Below the pieces are notes generated by a model, which saw only the letters and a list, made by a program, of their open reading frames with translations, did no database searches and was not told where the DNA came from. Shown piece by piece: positions 1 through 9,335 of a DNA stretch of 64,000 nt. Each line of letters starts with the position of its first letter. The first letter of the stretch is position 1. Source of the stretch: Acidobacteriaceae bacterium TAA 166 (GTDB lineage Bacteria > Acidobacteriota > Terriglobia > Terriglobales > Acidobacteriaceae); assembly GCA_000421065.1 (NCBI GenBank), contig ATWD01000001.1, positions 62,001 to 126,000 of the forward strand, in the 5' to 3' direction. The position numbers and the translations under genes are program-made.

Positions 1-1
1 C

Positions 2-1969
2 AAGGACAAGAGCGGGAATCTTGTGCATGGACTAAACGCAAAGGACTTCAGGCTCACCGAGGAAGGAGTGATGCAGGAGATCCGTGTGTTCGATCACCAA
101 TCGCTCTCAGCGGGGACAGAGCCGTTGCCGCCTCGATCCAAAGACGAGGAACAGCTCACGGTCTATGGGCGGCTCGCGAGAGGGCAGATCGCAGGGGAGA
201 AGTTCGAATCACCGAAATACAAAGACCGACGCCTGATTACACTCTACTTCGATCTCTCAACGATGATGCCTTCCGACCAACATCGAGCGTTTGCTGCAGC
301 AGAGCACTTTGTTCGCGAGCGACTGACCGCCGTGGACCTGGTGTCGATCATGCGCTATGACGGTGGCGCGGTGGATGTCCTGGCGGACTTCTCTGCTGAT
401 CGGAACCGCCTGCTCAGTATTCTACGTACTCTTAGCATTGGTGAAGGCCGGGGCGGCATAGAAACGAGCCAGGACGCTGGCACGGCAGATACAGGCGCAG
501 CCTTCGGTCAGGATGACGCCGAGTTCAATGTCTTTAACACGGACCGGCAGCTCGCGGCTCTCCAAACAGCAACGAAGATGCTTAGCTCCCTGAATGAGAA
601 GAAGGCTCTGGTTTACTTCGCTGGTGGGATGCGCCTGAATGGTTCAGACAACCAGGCGCAGTTGCATTCGACGATTGACTCAGCGATACGTGCCGGCGTC
701 TCCTTCTGGCCTGTCGATACCCGTGGGCTTGTGGCCGAAGCTCCAATGGGCGATGCGTCGCAAGGGTCTCCGGGCGGGCAGGCGATGTACACGGGTGCCA
801 CTGAGCAAACCATGCAATCAAATCTTGCACAGTCGCAGGACACCCTCTATGCCCTTGCGAGCGACACAGGGGGGAAGGCGTTTCTTGACAACAACGATCT
901 TGAACTTGGAATCCGCAACGCACAGGCCTCGATCTCGGATTACTACATTCTGGGCTACTACACCTCGAACAAAACGCTCGATGGGCGGTTTCGACGCGTG
1001 AAGATTGCGATTAACAATCCTGATTGGAAGCTGGAGTATCGGCAGGGCTACTACGCTGGAAAAGAGTTCGAAAAGTTTACGGCGGCAGACAAGGAGCGTC
1101 AGTTGGAAGATGCTCTGATGCTGGAAGATCCCATCACAGAGCTGACCCTCGCCGTCGAACTGAACTACTTCCAGCTCAACCATGCCGAATACTTCGTACC
1201 GATTACCGTCAAGATTCCGGGGCGAGAGCTCGCAATGGCCAAGAAGGGGGGAGCCGAACACACCCTCATCGACTTCATAGGGGAAATCAAAGAGGCAGTC
1301 GCTGGTACGACAGTCACGAACGTACGTGACAATGTGAACATCAAACTTACGAACGCAACAGCACTGCAGCTTGCACAGAAACCAATTGAGTATGACACCG
1401 GTTTCACGCTCCTGCCCGGTCGGTACACCATCAAGCTTCTCGCTCGTGACGACGAAACGGGCCGCATCGGCACATATCAGACATCGTTCACCATCCCAAA
1501 CCTGAACACGCAGGGGGTGCGAGTGCCGATCAGCTCAGTCGTGCTGAGCAGCCAGCGCGTCGACCTAAATGACGCCCTCTACAGCGCTCAGAAGGGCAAG
1601 AATATTGCCAAGGATACCGCTGTGAATCCTTTGGTCTCAGACAACCAAATACTAATTCCAAGCGTAACGAGGGCCTTCAGCAAGAAGCGCCCACTCTTTG
1701 TCTACTTGCAGGCATATGAAAATGCTGGCGAGAGCAACGAGCCGTTGGTGGGTTTTGTCTCGTTATACAAAGGCGGGATAAAGCTTCTTGATTCCAATCG
1801 AGTGGCCGTCACACCGTTGCCCAGCACGAGACTTACTCCTGTGCCAATGACGTTCGGACTTAGTCTCGAGCACCTGTCGGAGGGGGACTACGACTTGCAA
1901 GTATCGGTCCTGGCTCCGCAGAGCAAACGAACGCAGTTTTGGAGGGGGATAATAACGGTCCTTCCATAA
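2..1969 (+). CDS. VWA-domain protein, acidobacterial type (5' end outside window)
   Basis: The frame is open from base 2, so the true start lies left of the window and 655 codons are visible. The first residues (KDKSGNLVHGLNAKDF) match the short Ig-like segment that precedes the VWA domain in proteins expanded in Acidobacteria. The VWA domain follows, with LYFDLSTMM at the place of the metal-ion (MIDAS) strand. The MIDAS DxSxS motif is degenerate (DLSTM), so metal binding is uncertain. A later LGYY segment begins a C-terminal half of repeated beta-rich stretches without a recognised domain. These proteins are usually exported; the signal peptide would be in the missing part. The function of the family is not established. 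The gene ends at a normal stop and is followed by a long regulatory-looking region. Confidence 0.85.
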   Translation, partial: KDKSGNLVHGLNAKDFRLTEEGVMQEIRVFDHQSLSAGTEPLPPRSKDEEQLTVYGRLARGQIAGEKFESPKYKDRRLITLYFDLSTMMPSDQHRAFAAAEHFVRERLTAVDLVSIMRYDGGAVDVLADFSADRNRLLSILRTLSIGEGRGGIETSQDAGTADTGAAFGQDDAEFNVFNTDRQLAALQTATKMLSSLNEKKALVYFAGGMRLNGSDNQAQLHSTIDSAIRAGVSFWPVDTRGLVAEAPMGDASQGSPGGQAMYTGATEQTMQSNLAQSQDTLYALASDTGGKAFLDNNDLELGIRNAQASISDYYILGYYTSNKTLDGRFRRVKIAINNPDWKLEYRQGYYAGKEFEKFTAADKERQLEDALMLEDPITELTLAVELNYFQLNHAEYFVPITVKIPGRELAMAKKGGAEHTLIDFIGEIKEAVAGTTVTNVRDNVNIKLTNATALQLAQKPIEYDTGFTLLPGRYTIKLLARDDETGRIGTYQTSFTIPNLNTQGVRVPISSVVLSSQRVDLNDALYSAQKGKNIAKDTAVNPLVSDNQILIPSVTRAFSKKRPLFVYLQAYENAGESNEPLVGFVSLYKGGIKLLDSNRVAVTPLPSTRLTPVPMTFGLSLEHLSEGDYDLQVSVLAPQSKRTQFWRGIITVLP

Positions 1970-2131
1970 GGGCCAAGGCGCTTTAGGAAGCTGATGTCCG
2001 CGCAGAACTTACAAGGCATTGGTAACGTGAACATTCGGACTATCTCAGCCTCTAGGTGCCGCGTTGCGGCCCGCGCCCCCTAGCGTTCGAAAGACTCGGA
2101 TCGTCAACATGTCCACTTGATTAGAGCACAG

Positions 2132-2398
2132 TGAGCGCTCACTTTGCCCAAATCGGATGCCAACTAGGGGCACGTTGAGCGCTCTTAGACGATCCATCGG
2201 TACTCATCAAGGAGGCAAAGCCGGAGACTAGCACGGCTAGGAGCAGTCTTTTAGTTCTAGTTGAGCGCTCACGACTCTGACCAGATGATGCAGGCAACCA
2301 ATTGTTTGACAGGTTAATACCACATAACAAATTAGTTATTAAACATCTTGACGAATTATCATGCAGGTGCCTATCCTCACCTCTACCATGAGCGCTCA
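2132..2398. promoter_or_regulatory. Four copies of the palindrome TGAGCGCTCA
   Basis: The perfect 10-base palindrome TGAGCGCTCA occurs at 2132-2141, 2262-2271 and 2389-2398, and with one mismatch (TGAGCGCTCT) at 2176-2185. The spacings are 44, 86 and 127 bases, close to 1, 2 and 3 times 43. That puts all four copies on nearly the same helix face (about 4, 8 and 12 turns). They lie in a 460-base non-coding stretch upstream of the small secreted peptide gene at 2433. This is the layout of a multi-operator binding site. The cognate regulator is not identified. Confidence 0.6.
2306..2334 (+). promoter_or_regulatory. Possible sigma-70 promoter of the redox cluster
   Basis: A perfect TTGACA box lies at 2306-2311. 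Seventeen bases later comes an A/T-rich hexamer (AAATTA) that fits the -10 consensus only loosely. The site is between the third and fourth TGAGCGCTCA palindromes, so a protein bound there would flank it. Other AT-rich hexamers nearby could serve equally well. Confidence 0.3.
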
Positions 2399-2432
2399 CA
2401 AAGCTACTCTTGGCAATCGAAAAGGAGAGGAA

Positions 2433-2678
2433 ATGAGAAAGATATCCAATCGCCTCGTTGTCCTTCGGATTCTCAACATCGTCTTGTTGGGATGCGGAGC
2501 GAGTCTGGCTTTTTCTGCGGACGCCATGAACGTTCAAGCCGACTGTTTCCAGTGCAGTCCTCAAGGCAAGTGTGCCCCTCGAATGCTTGGTAACCCCGGC
2601 TCGGCACTGAGCCAATGTATGAATGAAATCGACTCTGGCGGCACTCCATATTGCATGTTATGGGGCTCCGCTTGCTAA
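2433..2678 (+). CDS. Small secreted cysteine-rich peptide
   Basis: This 81-residue product starts at an ATG behind a good ribosome site (GGAGAGGAA). The first 30 residues form a basic and hydrophobic export signal ending near SLAFSADA. The remaining ~50 residues contain six cysteines (CFQC, KCAP, QCMN, YCML and a C-terminal Cys), which suggests a disulfide-bonded exported peptide. It is followed by two thioredoxin-fold genes, so these may act on its disulfides; that is inference from position. I do not recognise the family. A peptide pheromone, bacteriocin-like peptide or electron carrier are all possible. Confidence 0.65.
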   Translation: MRKISNRLVVLRILNIVLLGCGASLAFSADAMNVQADCFQCSPQGKCAPRMLGNPGSALSQCMNEIDSGGTPYCMLWGSAC

Positions 2679-2866
2679 AAGCTTTAGTTTAGGGCACCGA
2701 GACTGATCCGCGTTCTGTTCACTGTTCTGAGCACTTCGTTGCCAAGTTGAGGTGCCCGTCTACGCAGAGTAGCCGCTAGTTCCGTGGGGAGGAGCCGCTG
2801 AGACTGCGCGCTCGAGCTTCTCTATTGGTTTTCATGCCACGTGACTGTCAAAGCAGGTGCAAGCCG

Positions 2867-3805
2867 ATGAGATCGTTATTACGAGAAGCACTGTACGTTT
2901 TGACTGGGGCGCTAGCGATCTTCCTAGTCAGCCACTTTGTCACGGGACAATTGTTACATCGCAATCGTAGCCCTCTGCGCATCGGGAGTGACGCGACAGC
3001 TTTCAAACTTCCACGCTTTGCCGAAGACCGTGCATACGTTCTTGTAGTTTCTTCAGATGATCACTACTCGATCGAGAGTCTTGAATTTCACAAGAAGTTG
3101 GTGAACTTGGCTCGCGATCGTCAGATTCCCCTTTGGGTCATTGTGCCGAATCGATCGGCTGCTTCTTGGTACGAAACCCACCTGCCCCTTTCATCGCCCA
3201 GGATACTGATCCGCAATTTCGGCAAAGTAGGTGTGGTTGGCACGCCCACCATTGTGATGGTGGATCACAGTCAAACAGTCGTGGGTCTGTGGACTGGGTT
3301 GATGCCCCAAGGGAATCAAACGGCCCTTCTAGTACATGCCGAAACGACGGATCATACGATCACCACTCCCACACTCCGCAACGCGATCTCAATCCCTCGT
3401 GAGGGAGTGAAGGACATCCATGTCCGGATGGGATCCAAGGACCTCATCCTGAACCAATTGCAAAGGCAAGACGAAGGCAATCGAGGGGCAGCGCCAATCA
3501 GAGTAGTAACAACTACGCAATTTGGACAAGAGGCAAAGGACAGCCAAATTATCGATGTTCGATCCCCGTCGGATTTCAAACAACAAGCACTGGAGGGTGC
3601 CACTAACATCCCTTTGGATCAACTCAACATACGGGCACCTCTCGAACTTAAGTCAGACAGACCGATTCTCGTGGACTGCGCTAGGACCCAAACGTCTGTA
3701 TGTGACTTATCCGGAGCCGCGTTACTGCTCCTAGGATTCACCAGAGTCGGTCTGGTTGATCGCGGCATGCACGAAATAGCATGCAAGATTACTCCTGTTC
3801 TATGA
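2867..3805 (+). CDS. Membrane-anchored thioredoxin-like and rhodanese fusion
   Basis: The chosen start (ATG at 2867) gives a typical anchor, MRSLLREALYVL followed by a hydrophobic stretch, over residues 1-30; earlier in-frame starts would put extra polar residues before it. Residues ~40-150 form a thioredoxin-like domain with the GTPTIVMVD cis-proline strand. Its active-site CxxC is missing: the expected position reads SSDDHYS. Residues ~215-310 form a rhodanese domain with IIDVRSPSDF and a candidate active cysteine in VDCARTQ. The protein is probably exported and membrane-bound. It may bind rather than oxidise thiols through the first domain and transfer sulfur through the second. Its neighbours are a cysteine-rich peptide and a CPYC thioredoxin. 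Confidence 0.6.
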   Translation: MRSLLREALYVLTGALAIFLVSHFVTGQLLHRNRSPLRIGSDATAFKLPRFAEDRAYVLVVSSDDHYSIESLEFHKKLVNLARDRQIPLWVIVPNRSAASWYETHLPLSSPRILIRNFGKVGVVGTPTIVMVDHSQTVVGLWTGLMPQGNQTALLVHAETTDHTITTPTLRNAISIPREGVKDIHVRMGSKDLILNQLQRQDEGNRGAAPIRVVTTTQFGQEAKDSQIIDVRSPSDFKQQALEGATNIPLDQLNIRAPLELKSDRPILVDCARTQTSVCDLSGAALLLLGFTRVGLVDRGMHEIACKITPVL

Positions 3806-3929
3806 ACTCACTTCGTGATGCAACACCAGCCGTAGAGACCTTTGCAATGCATTCTCATTCCCAAGGGCAGCTAGGCCCATTTAAAGGATTGACGGCCAGT
3901 TGGCTGATATTGTTCGGAGCGTCAGTGAT

Positions 3930-4412
3930 ATGAACCGGATCGATTCGGAGACGAAACTTCATCTTGCCTTCATCCCAGTCTTCATAGTGGCGGGGCTGCT
4001 CTTCTTTTGGCATGTACGGACCTACAAGCCAAGAGTCAACTTGAGTGCATTCTCGACTGCTCCGCTCGAACCATCCTACGATTGGGGCAGTCACCACCTG
4101 ACTCTCGTTATCGCGGAAAGGGATGGTTGCCCCTACTGCGAAGCCAGTCGGCCGTTTTACTCGAGTTTGTTAAATCTCGAAAGAACATCCGCGATCAAGG
4201 CACACGTTATCTTCCTACTTCCAAATGACAATCGCGAAATAGTTCCTGATCAGGCGCGCGAAGACCAGATCTTCACTGGCGACATGGAGCGCTTTGGAAT
4301 CAAAGGAACTCCCACAGTCTTGCTTGTCGATGAGTCGCGTGAGATACATGCCGCTTGGCTGGGTCAACTTTCAGCTCGCCAGGAGGAATTACTCATATCC
4401 GCCGTTCATTGA
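3930..4412 (+). CDS. Membrane-anchored thioredoxin-like protein (CPYC)
   Basis: The 160-residue product has an N-terminal membrane segment (residues ~10-28, LAFIPVFIVAGLLFF). A thioredoxin-like domain follows, with an intact active site GCPYC and the cis-proline loop GTPTVLLVD. The CPYC motif is glutaredoxin-like. The ATG at 3930 has GGAG ten bases upstream; a TTG at 3900 would add ten residues before the same anchor. It is probably a periplasm-facing disulfide oxidoreductase working with the preceding redox gene and the cysteine-rich peptide. Confidence 0.6.
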   Translation: MNRIDSETKLHLAFIPVFIVAGLLFFWHVRTYKPRVNLSAFSTAPLEPSYDWGSHHLTLVIAERDGCPYCEASRPFYSSLLNLERTSAIKAHVIFLLPNDNREIVPDQAREDQIFTGDMERFGIKGTPTVLLVDESREIHAAWLGQLSARQEELLISAVH

Positions 4413-4583
4413 GGCAAGTGACTGTCTTCCCCAAACGTGGGCTCGCCGCCGTGCCCAGAGACGGTGCATGCTTTCCTGGCAACATAATGCTGCCAGCCGT
4501 TCGACCGAATGAATGGAGCGTCGTCGCACAGGCTCGCTCCTGGGGGACGCAGAGCATCATCCATCTGTTCTAGCGGAGTAACA

Positions 4584-5600
4584 ATGATATTAACGATATG
4601 TCGGACCTTAACAATTCTCGCTGCGATTTACTCTGTCATTCATGTAGCCACCGCCCAACCGCGGGCGACTGAACCTCCCCTCCCCTCACAATCTTCAGGC
4701 AGCAGTAACTCGACCCAGTTTGAGGTGGCCACCATTAAACTGACCGACCCCAGCCGTCAGATCGTGGGCATGTTCAATCGCGGAGGGGGCCGGATCTCGA
4801 CATGGAATTTCACCCTCAAGATGCTGGTCGAGGCTGCTAATGATTTCGACCCCTATACAGCCTTGCGGTGGCCACTTCGGCAGCGGATGCAATGTCGCGG
4901 TTCCGACGGGTGGTCGGGCGTCACCGCGAACCCTGCGCTCGGATTGGCGATGGATACGCTGATCGCGCTTGGTGGAACAGCCATATTATCGGAGGCCCCG
5001 GAGATTTTCGGCGCCGAACATCTTCTGACATCGCGCGCCGAAGCTTCGATCGCAGTTCGGCTCATGGAACGAATCGCATGGTGGGAAAAGTACGCAGCGC
5101 GACACAACAATACACTCAACAACAATCCTTCTCCGGGCAACAAGCTCGGCGGCATTACCACCATCCTCGAAAAGAGCCTCGGTGCTGTGGCTAAGGCCGG
5201 AAGCTCGCCATTGCGCGCCGTGGTGCGCTATGCAGAACCTCCTCCATGCAGAGGTTTAATCTTCATGGACTCGCCTGGTTACGATCCGGTCTCCGCTACC
5301 GGGCAAATCGCCTCTGGAGCGAATGTCCTTTGTTTTACGACTGGCAGAGGTTCCGTATTTGGGGCGAAACCAGTTCCCTGTCTCAAACTCTGTACCACCA
5401 CACAGCTTTATCGCCGAATGAGTGACGACATGGACATCAACTGCGGCACTATTCTCGATGGCGCGGAGTCGCTTAGTTCTGTAGCCTCACGGATCTATTC
5501 CGGGATCATCCAAACGGCATCCGGGAGGTTGACCAAGAGTGAAGAACTCGGCTTCGGCGAAGAAGAGTTCCAGCCATGGCTGCTTAACTCGATTTTGTGA
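4584..5600 (+). pseudogene. Chimeric ORF: TIGR03435-like N-terminus joined to UxaA-type dehydratase C-terminus
   Basis: The ORF is continuous (338 residues, ATG behind GGAGTAACA), but its two parts belong to different families. Residues 1-~90 carry a signal peptide (ending TAQ) and the start of a TIGR03435 soil-associated protein (FEVATIKLTDPS, GGGRISTWNFTLKMLVEAA). That domain stops after FDPY, far short of its usual ~200+ residues. From about residue 100 the sequence is the C-terminal part of an altronate/galactarate dehydratase family protein: GSDGWSGVTANPALG, SEAPEIFGAEHLLTSRA, GNKLGGITTILEKSLG, FMDSPGYDPVSATGQ, CFTTGRGSVFGAKP and DDMDINCGTILDG. The junction lies near 4850-4890. The N-terminal half of the dehydratase is absent, so activity is unlikely. 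It is most simply a deletion fusion of two genes. Confidence 0.8.
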
Positions 5601-5659
5601 GCTTGTAAATCGTACCGTTCAACAGAAATAGAGTTCTACCGCAGAAGGAGGAGCGTTCG

Positions 5660-6631
5660 TTGATATACAAAGCTTTGGGAAAGACGGGATTAAAAGTTTC
5701 CTCGATCGGGTTTGGAATGGTCGCTTTTGGGGATGAATATGGAACGGTTTTGGTCGAAGACTGTACACGTACCTTAGCGCACGCCATAGACTCAGGGATC
5801 AACCTGGTCGATACCTCCCCGTACTATGGCAGAACGCTTTCTGAAGAGCGCCTTGGAGCAGCACTGTCCGGACGACGGCACGAAGTTGTTCTAGGAACCA
5901 AGTGTGGCCGGTATGGAGTGGACCAGTTCGACTTCTCCGCGGAGACCGTGGCTCGCGGTGTGGAGGGTTCTCTGCGCCGCTTGCGCACGGATTACGTCGA
6001 CATCCTTCAAGCTCACGACGTAGAGTTTGGCTCTATTGATCAGATTGTCGAGGAGACTATCCCCGCGCTGAAGCGTCTGAAGGCGGAGGGCAAAGTCCGC
6101 TTCATCGGTGTCACGGGATATTGGCCTCACATTCTCGCGCAAATAGCGGAGTCTGCGTCGGTCGACGTCGTTCTGAATGATTGTCACTGGAATCTGATGA
6201 TGGATGACATGGATGTCGCCCTAACTCCGGTGGCACGACAGCAACACCTCGGGTTGATGAATGGGTCCCCACTTCACATGGGGCTGTTAGGGGGCCATGC
6301 GGGACCGGACTGGCATCCAGCGTCCACTGAGATCAAGGCTGTTGCGGCTCGCTATGCGGCCCTGTGCAGAGAATACGAGACTGACCCGGCGACCCTTGCG
6401 CTCCACGCATGCTTTCAACATCCATCAGTTGCAACGACCCTCGTGGGACCACGAAGCGTGGACGAAGTCAACGACGCGATCGAGGCACTGGAGTTTCGAC
6501 CTTCGGCAGAACTGATCGAAAAAGTACGGGCGCTCATTGCTCCGGTGTTCAACGCGTCATGGTCTTCGGGCCGTCCGGAGAATCAACCCCTTGAAGACTC
6601 CAATGCCACCTCGGGCATCGCGGCGCATTGA
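5660..6631 (+). CDS. Aldo/keto reductase (sugar dehydrogenase type)
   Basis: This 323-residue protein is an NAD(P)-dependent aldo/keto reductase. The catalytic tetrad is visible: Asp51 and Tyr56 in DTSPYYG, Lys81 in GTKCGR and His119 in LQAHDVE. It starts with MIYKALGKTGLKVSSIGFG, as in L-galactose/L-fucose/D-threo-aldose dehydrogenases. It lies 60 bases after the UxaA-type fragment. Acidobacterial sugar-acid operons often pair an aldose dehydrogenase with such a dehydratase, so oxidation of L-fucose, L-galactose or a related sugar is a reasonable guess. A strong ribosome site (AGAAGGAGG) precedes the start codon. The substrate cannot be read from sequence. Confidence 0.85.
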   Translation: MIYKALGKTGLKVSSIGFGMVAFGDEYGTVLVEDCTRTLAHAIDSGINLVDTSPYYGRTLSEERLGAALSGRRHEVVLGTKCGRYGVDQFDFSAETVARGVEGSLRRLRTDYVDILQAHDVEFGSIDQIVEETIPALKRLKAEGKVRFIGVTGYWPHILAQIAESASVDVVLNDCHWNLMMDDMDVALTPVARQQHLGLMNGSPLHMGLLGGHAGPDWHPASTEIKAVAARYAALCREYETDPATLALHACFQHPSVATTLVGPRSVDEVNDAIEALEFRPSAELIEKVRALIAPVFNASWSSGRPENQPLEDSNATSGIAAH

Positions 6632-6743
6632 CGCACGGCGGCTCAATCGAACGCCACAACCGACAAGGCCGCCATCCCCCTTCGGGCTCGTGCTTCAGCT
6701 GGTGGGAGGGCTGTGTATCAAACGCATACAATCGAGGCACGCC

Positions 6744-9104
6744 ATGATGGTCTCTTTGCGTTCTACCACTCTATTACTTGCCAGCTTTCTTCTTGTGAGC
6801 CTTGCTTATGCGCAAAGCGCAGCTTACCGTTCCGTCGATCCTTTGATTGGTACTGGCCCAGACGGCCACACCTTTCCGGGTGCGGCTTCCCCCTTTGGGA
6901 TGGTGCAGCTTAGCCCCGACACTCAAATTCGTAATTTCCGGGAAAGCTATAAGTGGGCCGCGGGCTATCGCTACGATGACACGACGATTCTGGGCTTTTC
7001 GCACACCCACTTCTCTGGTGCAGGACACTCCGATCTCGGAGATTTCCTGATTCAACCCATTGCAGGAGACGTGCAGCTCGAACCGGGCGCCTCCTCCACT
7101 CCAGGCTCCGGCTACCGCTCACGCTTCCGCCACGCCACCGAGCATGCCGAACCGGGCTACTACGCCGTCACTCTTGACGACTACAACATCCGCGCAGAGC
7201 TGACGGCTACGCCGCGCGTTGGAGTCCATCGCTACACCTTCCCTGCAGGCAAGCCGGCACACCTCCTGCTAGATCTCAGATCCTCCATCTACAACTATCC
7301 TGGGAAGGTCCTCTGGTCATCGCTGCGCATCCGGCCGGATGGCATCATCACCGGAATGCGCATGACGCGGGGATGGGCGCCTGGGCGACAGCTTTTCTTT
7401 GCCATGCGCCTCTCAACCCCACTTACGGGACACAGTTTTTATGACAAAGAATCCGACCCCGTGGAGTACCGCGGCTTTACGCCACCAGGCGGCTCGCCAC
7501 TCACCGGTCAACCAATCACTGCCCAGGCCATCCAGGGCCGTGGATTGGTGGCGGTCTTTGATCTTGGGCAGCCCAACGCTCCTGTTGTCATTCGTGTCGC
7601 GCTTTCGCCGACGAGTGAGGACGAGGCGATTGCCAATCTTCAGACTGAAACTCCTGAGGCCGATTTCGATGCGATTCGCACTCGGGTTCGTACCGTTTGG
7701 GAGCATGAACTTGCACACCTCGATCTCCATGCTCCTCCTGCAATGGAGAAGAGCCTCTATACCGCTCTCTACCATGCTCTGCTTGCCCCATCGCTCGCGA
7801 TGGACGCGGATGGCAGCTATCGCGGTCCTGATAATGCCGTTCATCATGCAGACGGCTTCCAGTTCGTCTCTTCGCTATCCCTGTGGGATACCTATCGAGC
7901 CGAGCAGCCCTTGATGACCTTGCTCGAGCCACCGGCGCGCACCACAGATCTCGTCCGCTCCATGCTTATGTCGCAGCAGGAAAGTCCTTTCGGCATCCTG
8001 CCCATCTGGCAATTCCAGGGACTGGAAACCTGGTGCATGATTGGCTATCACGCAGTCCCCGAGATAGCCGATGCCTACATGAAGGGTATAGGCGACTTCG
8101 ATGCAAATGCCGCTCTCGATGCCATGGTCGCCAGTGCCACCGATGCTCAGTATGGGAACCTCGGTGAGTATATGAAGCGCGGCTACGTCCCGGCAGACAA
8201 CGACTCCGAAGCCGCTTCAAAGACGGTCGAGTACGCGTTCGACGATTGGACCATTGCACGCATGGCTCACAAACTGGGGCGCCATGATGTGGCGGTGGTC
8301 TTCGAAAAGCGTGCTCACAACTGGCAAAATACCTTCAACCCGCAGGCGACTCTTGAAGGCGGTTTCATTCAGCCGCGTCTCGCAAACGGCCAGTTCCGCT
8401 TTCCCTTCGATCCAGCACAAGCCGGAGCGAAAAGTGGTTTCACAGAAGGCAACTCCTGGCAATACAGCTTCTATCAGCCTCAGGATGAGGCCAAGATGAT
8501 TGACTTGCTCGGAGGTGACGAGAGATTCATCGCCCGGCTCGACCAGACCTTCGATGCGAAGGTCGATTCAAAGCGCTATGCCGACATCGACGACATCGCG
8601 GGCATGATCGGTCAGTACATTCACGGCAACGAGCCTAGCCATCACATGGCCTATCTCTACAGCTTTGCCGGCGCGCCGTGGCGCACGCAGGCCCGTCTGA
8701 AACAGATTGTCGATTCGCAATACCGAATGACGCCTGATGGCTTGGTAGGCAATGATGACCTTGGCCAGATGTCGGCATGGCTGCTCTTTACGGCGATCGG
8801 GTTTTATCCGGTAGCGCCCGCTTCAAATCAATATGTCATTGGCCGCCCTTTCGTGGACTCCGCCACGCTTCATTTGCCCAACGGCAAGGGATTCCACATC
8901 GCAGCAACCGATCTTTCCGATCAGAACATTTATGTGCAACGGGTCACTCTAAATGGGAAAGACATGGGTCGCAGCTACCTCACGCACGAAGAGATTCTGG
9001 CGGGTGGCGAGTTGCACTTCGTAATGGGTGCGACTCCCAATAAGGCCTGGGCGGCTGGAAAAGATGCGCGGCCCTACTCGCAATCCGCAATTTCTGCGCC
9101 CTAA
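6744..9104 (+). CDS. GH92 family glycosidase (alpha-mannosidase type), secreted
   Basis: This 786-residue enzyme has a signal peptide (MMVSLRSTTLLLASFLLVSLAYAQS). Family landmarks run the full length: DPLIGTGPDGHTFPGA and PFGMVQLSPDT at the N-terminus, GFSHTHFSGAGHSDLGD, SLWDTYR, EGNSWQYSF, GNEPSHHMAYLY and GNDDLGQMSAW. GH92 enzymes are calcium-dependent exo-acting alpha-mannosidases that trim alpha-1,2-, 1,3- or 1,4-linked mannose from glycans. The start was placed at the ATG pair at 6744/6747, behind GAGGCACGCC, because the signal peptide begins there; the open frame reaches further upstream into the preceding gene. It is complete and close to the usual length. The linkage specificity cannot be read from the sequence. 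Confidence 0.92.
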   Translation: MMVSLRSTTLLLASFLLVSLAYAQSAAYRSVDPLIGTGPDGHTFPGAASPFGMVQLSPDTQIRNFRESYKWAAGYRYDDTTILGFSHTHFSGAGHSDLGDFLIQPIAGDVQLEPGASSTPGSGYRSRFRHATEHAEPGYYAVTLDDYNIRAELTATPRVGVHRYTFPAGKPAHLLLDLRSSIYNYPGKVLWSSLRIRPDGIITGMRMTRGWAPGRQLFFAMRLSTPLTGHSFYDKESDPVEYRGFTPPGGSPLTGQPITAQAIQGRGLVAVFDLGQPNAPVVIRVALSPTSEDEAIANLQTETPEADFDAIRTRVRTVWEHELAHLDLHAPPAMEKSLYTALYHALLAPSLAMDADGSYRGPDNAVHHADGFQFVSSLSLWDTYRAEQPLMTLLEPPARTTDLVRSMLMSQQESPFGILPIWQFQGLETWCMIGYHAVPEIADAYMKGIGDFDANAALDAMVASATDAQYGNLGEYMKRGYVPADNDSEAASKTVEYAFDDWTIARMAHKLGRHDVAVVFEKRAHNWQNTFNPQATLEGGFIQPRLANGQFRFPFDPAQAGAKSGFTEGNSWQYSFYQPQDEAKMIDLLGGDERFIARLDQTFDAKVDSKRYADIDDIAGMIGQYIHGNEPSHHMAYLYSFAGAPWRTQARLKQIVDSQYRMTPDGLVGNDDLGQMSAWLLFTAIGFYPVAPASNQYVIGRPFVDSATLHLPNGKGFHIAATDLSDQNIYVQRVTLNGKDMGRSYLTHEEILAGGELHFVMGATPNKAWAAGKDARPYSQSAISAP

Positions 9105-9335
9105 GCTTTCAGATGCAATTCACTGCTTCAAATGAGCAGCGCCCTCACGGCTTCTCCGAACCTCGTCGAGCGTCCACCGCCATTGCCGCGTAACGCCTTT
9201 CAGCTGGATGGCCTCGGAAGTACCTGCAGGAGCAGTGTGATTGCAAAGGCCCAATCCCGCACCTCCGGCAAAAAGACACAACGACAATGCTTTGCATTGT
9301 CCGGAGTTCGTGGGATCTCAATCAATTCGTCAATC
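9105..9335. other. Intergenic stretch, nothing recognised
   Basis: This 230-base gap lies between the convergent GH92 gene and the small membrane-protein gene. No convincing hairpin terminator or coding frame was seen; plus-strand frames across it read as low-complexity shadows. Confidence 0.5.
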
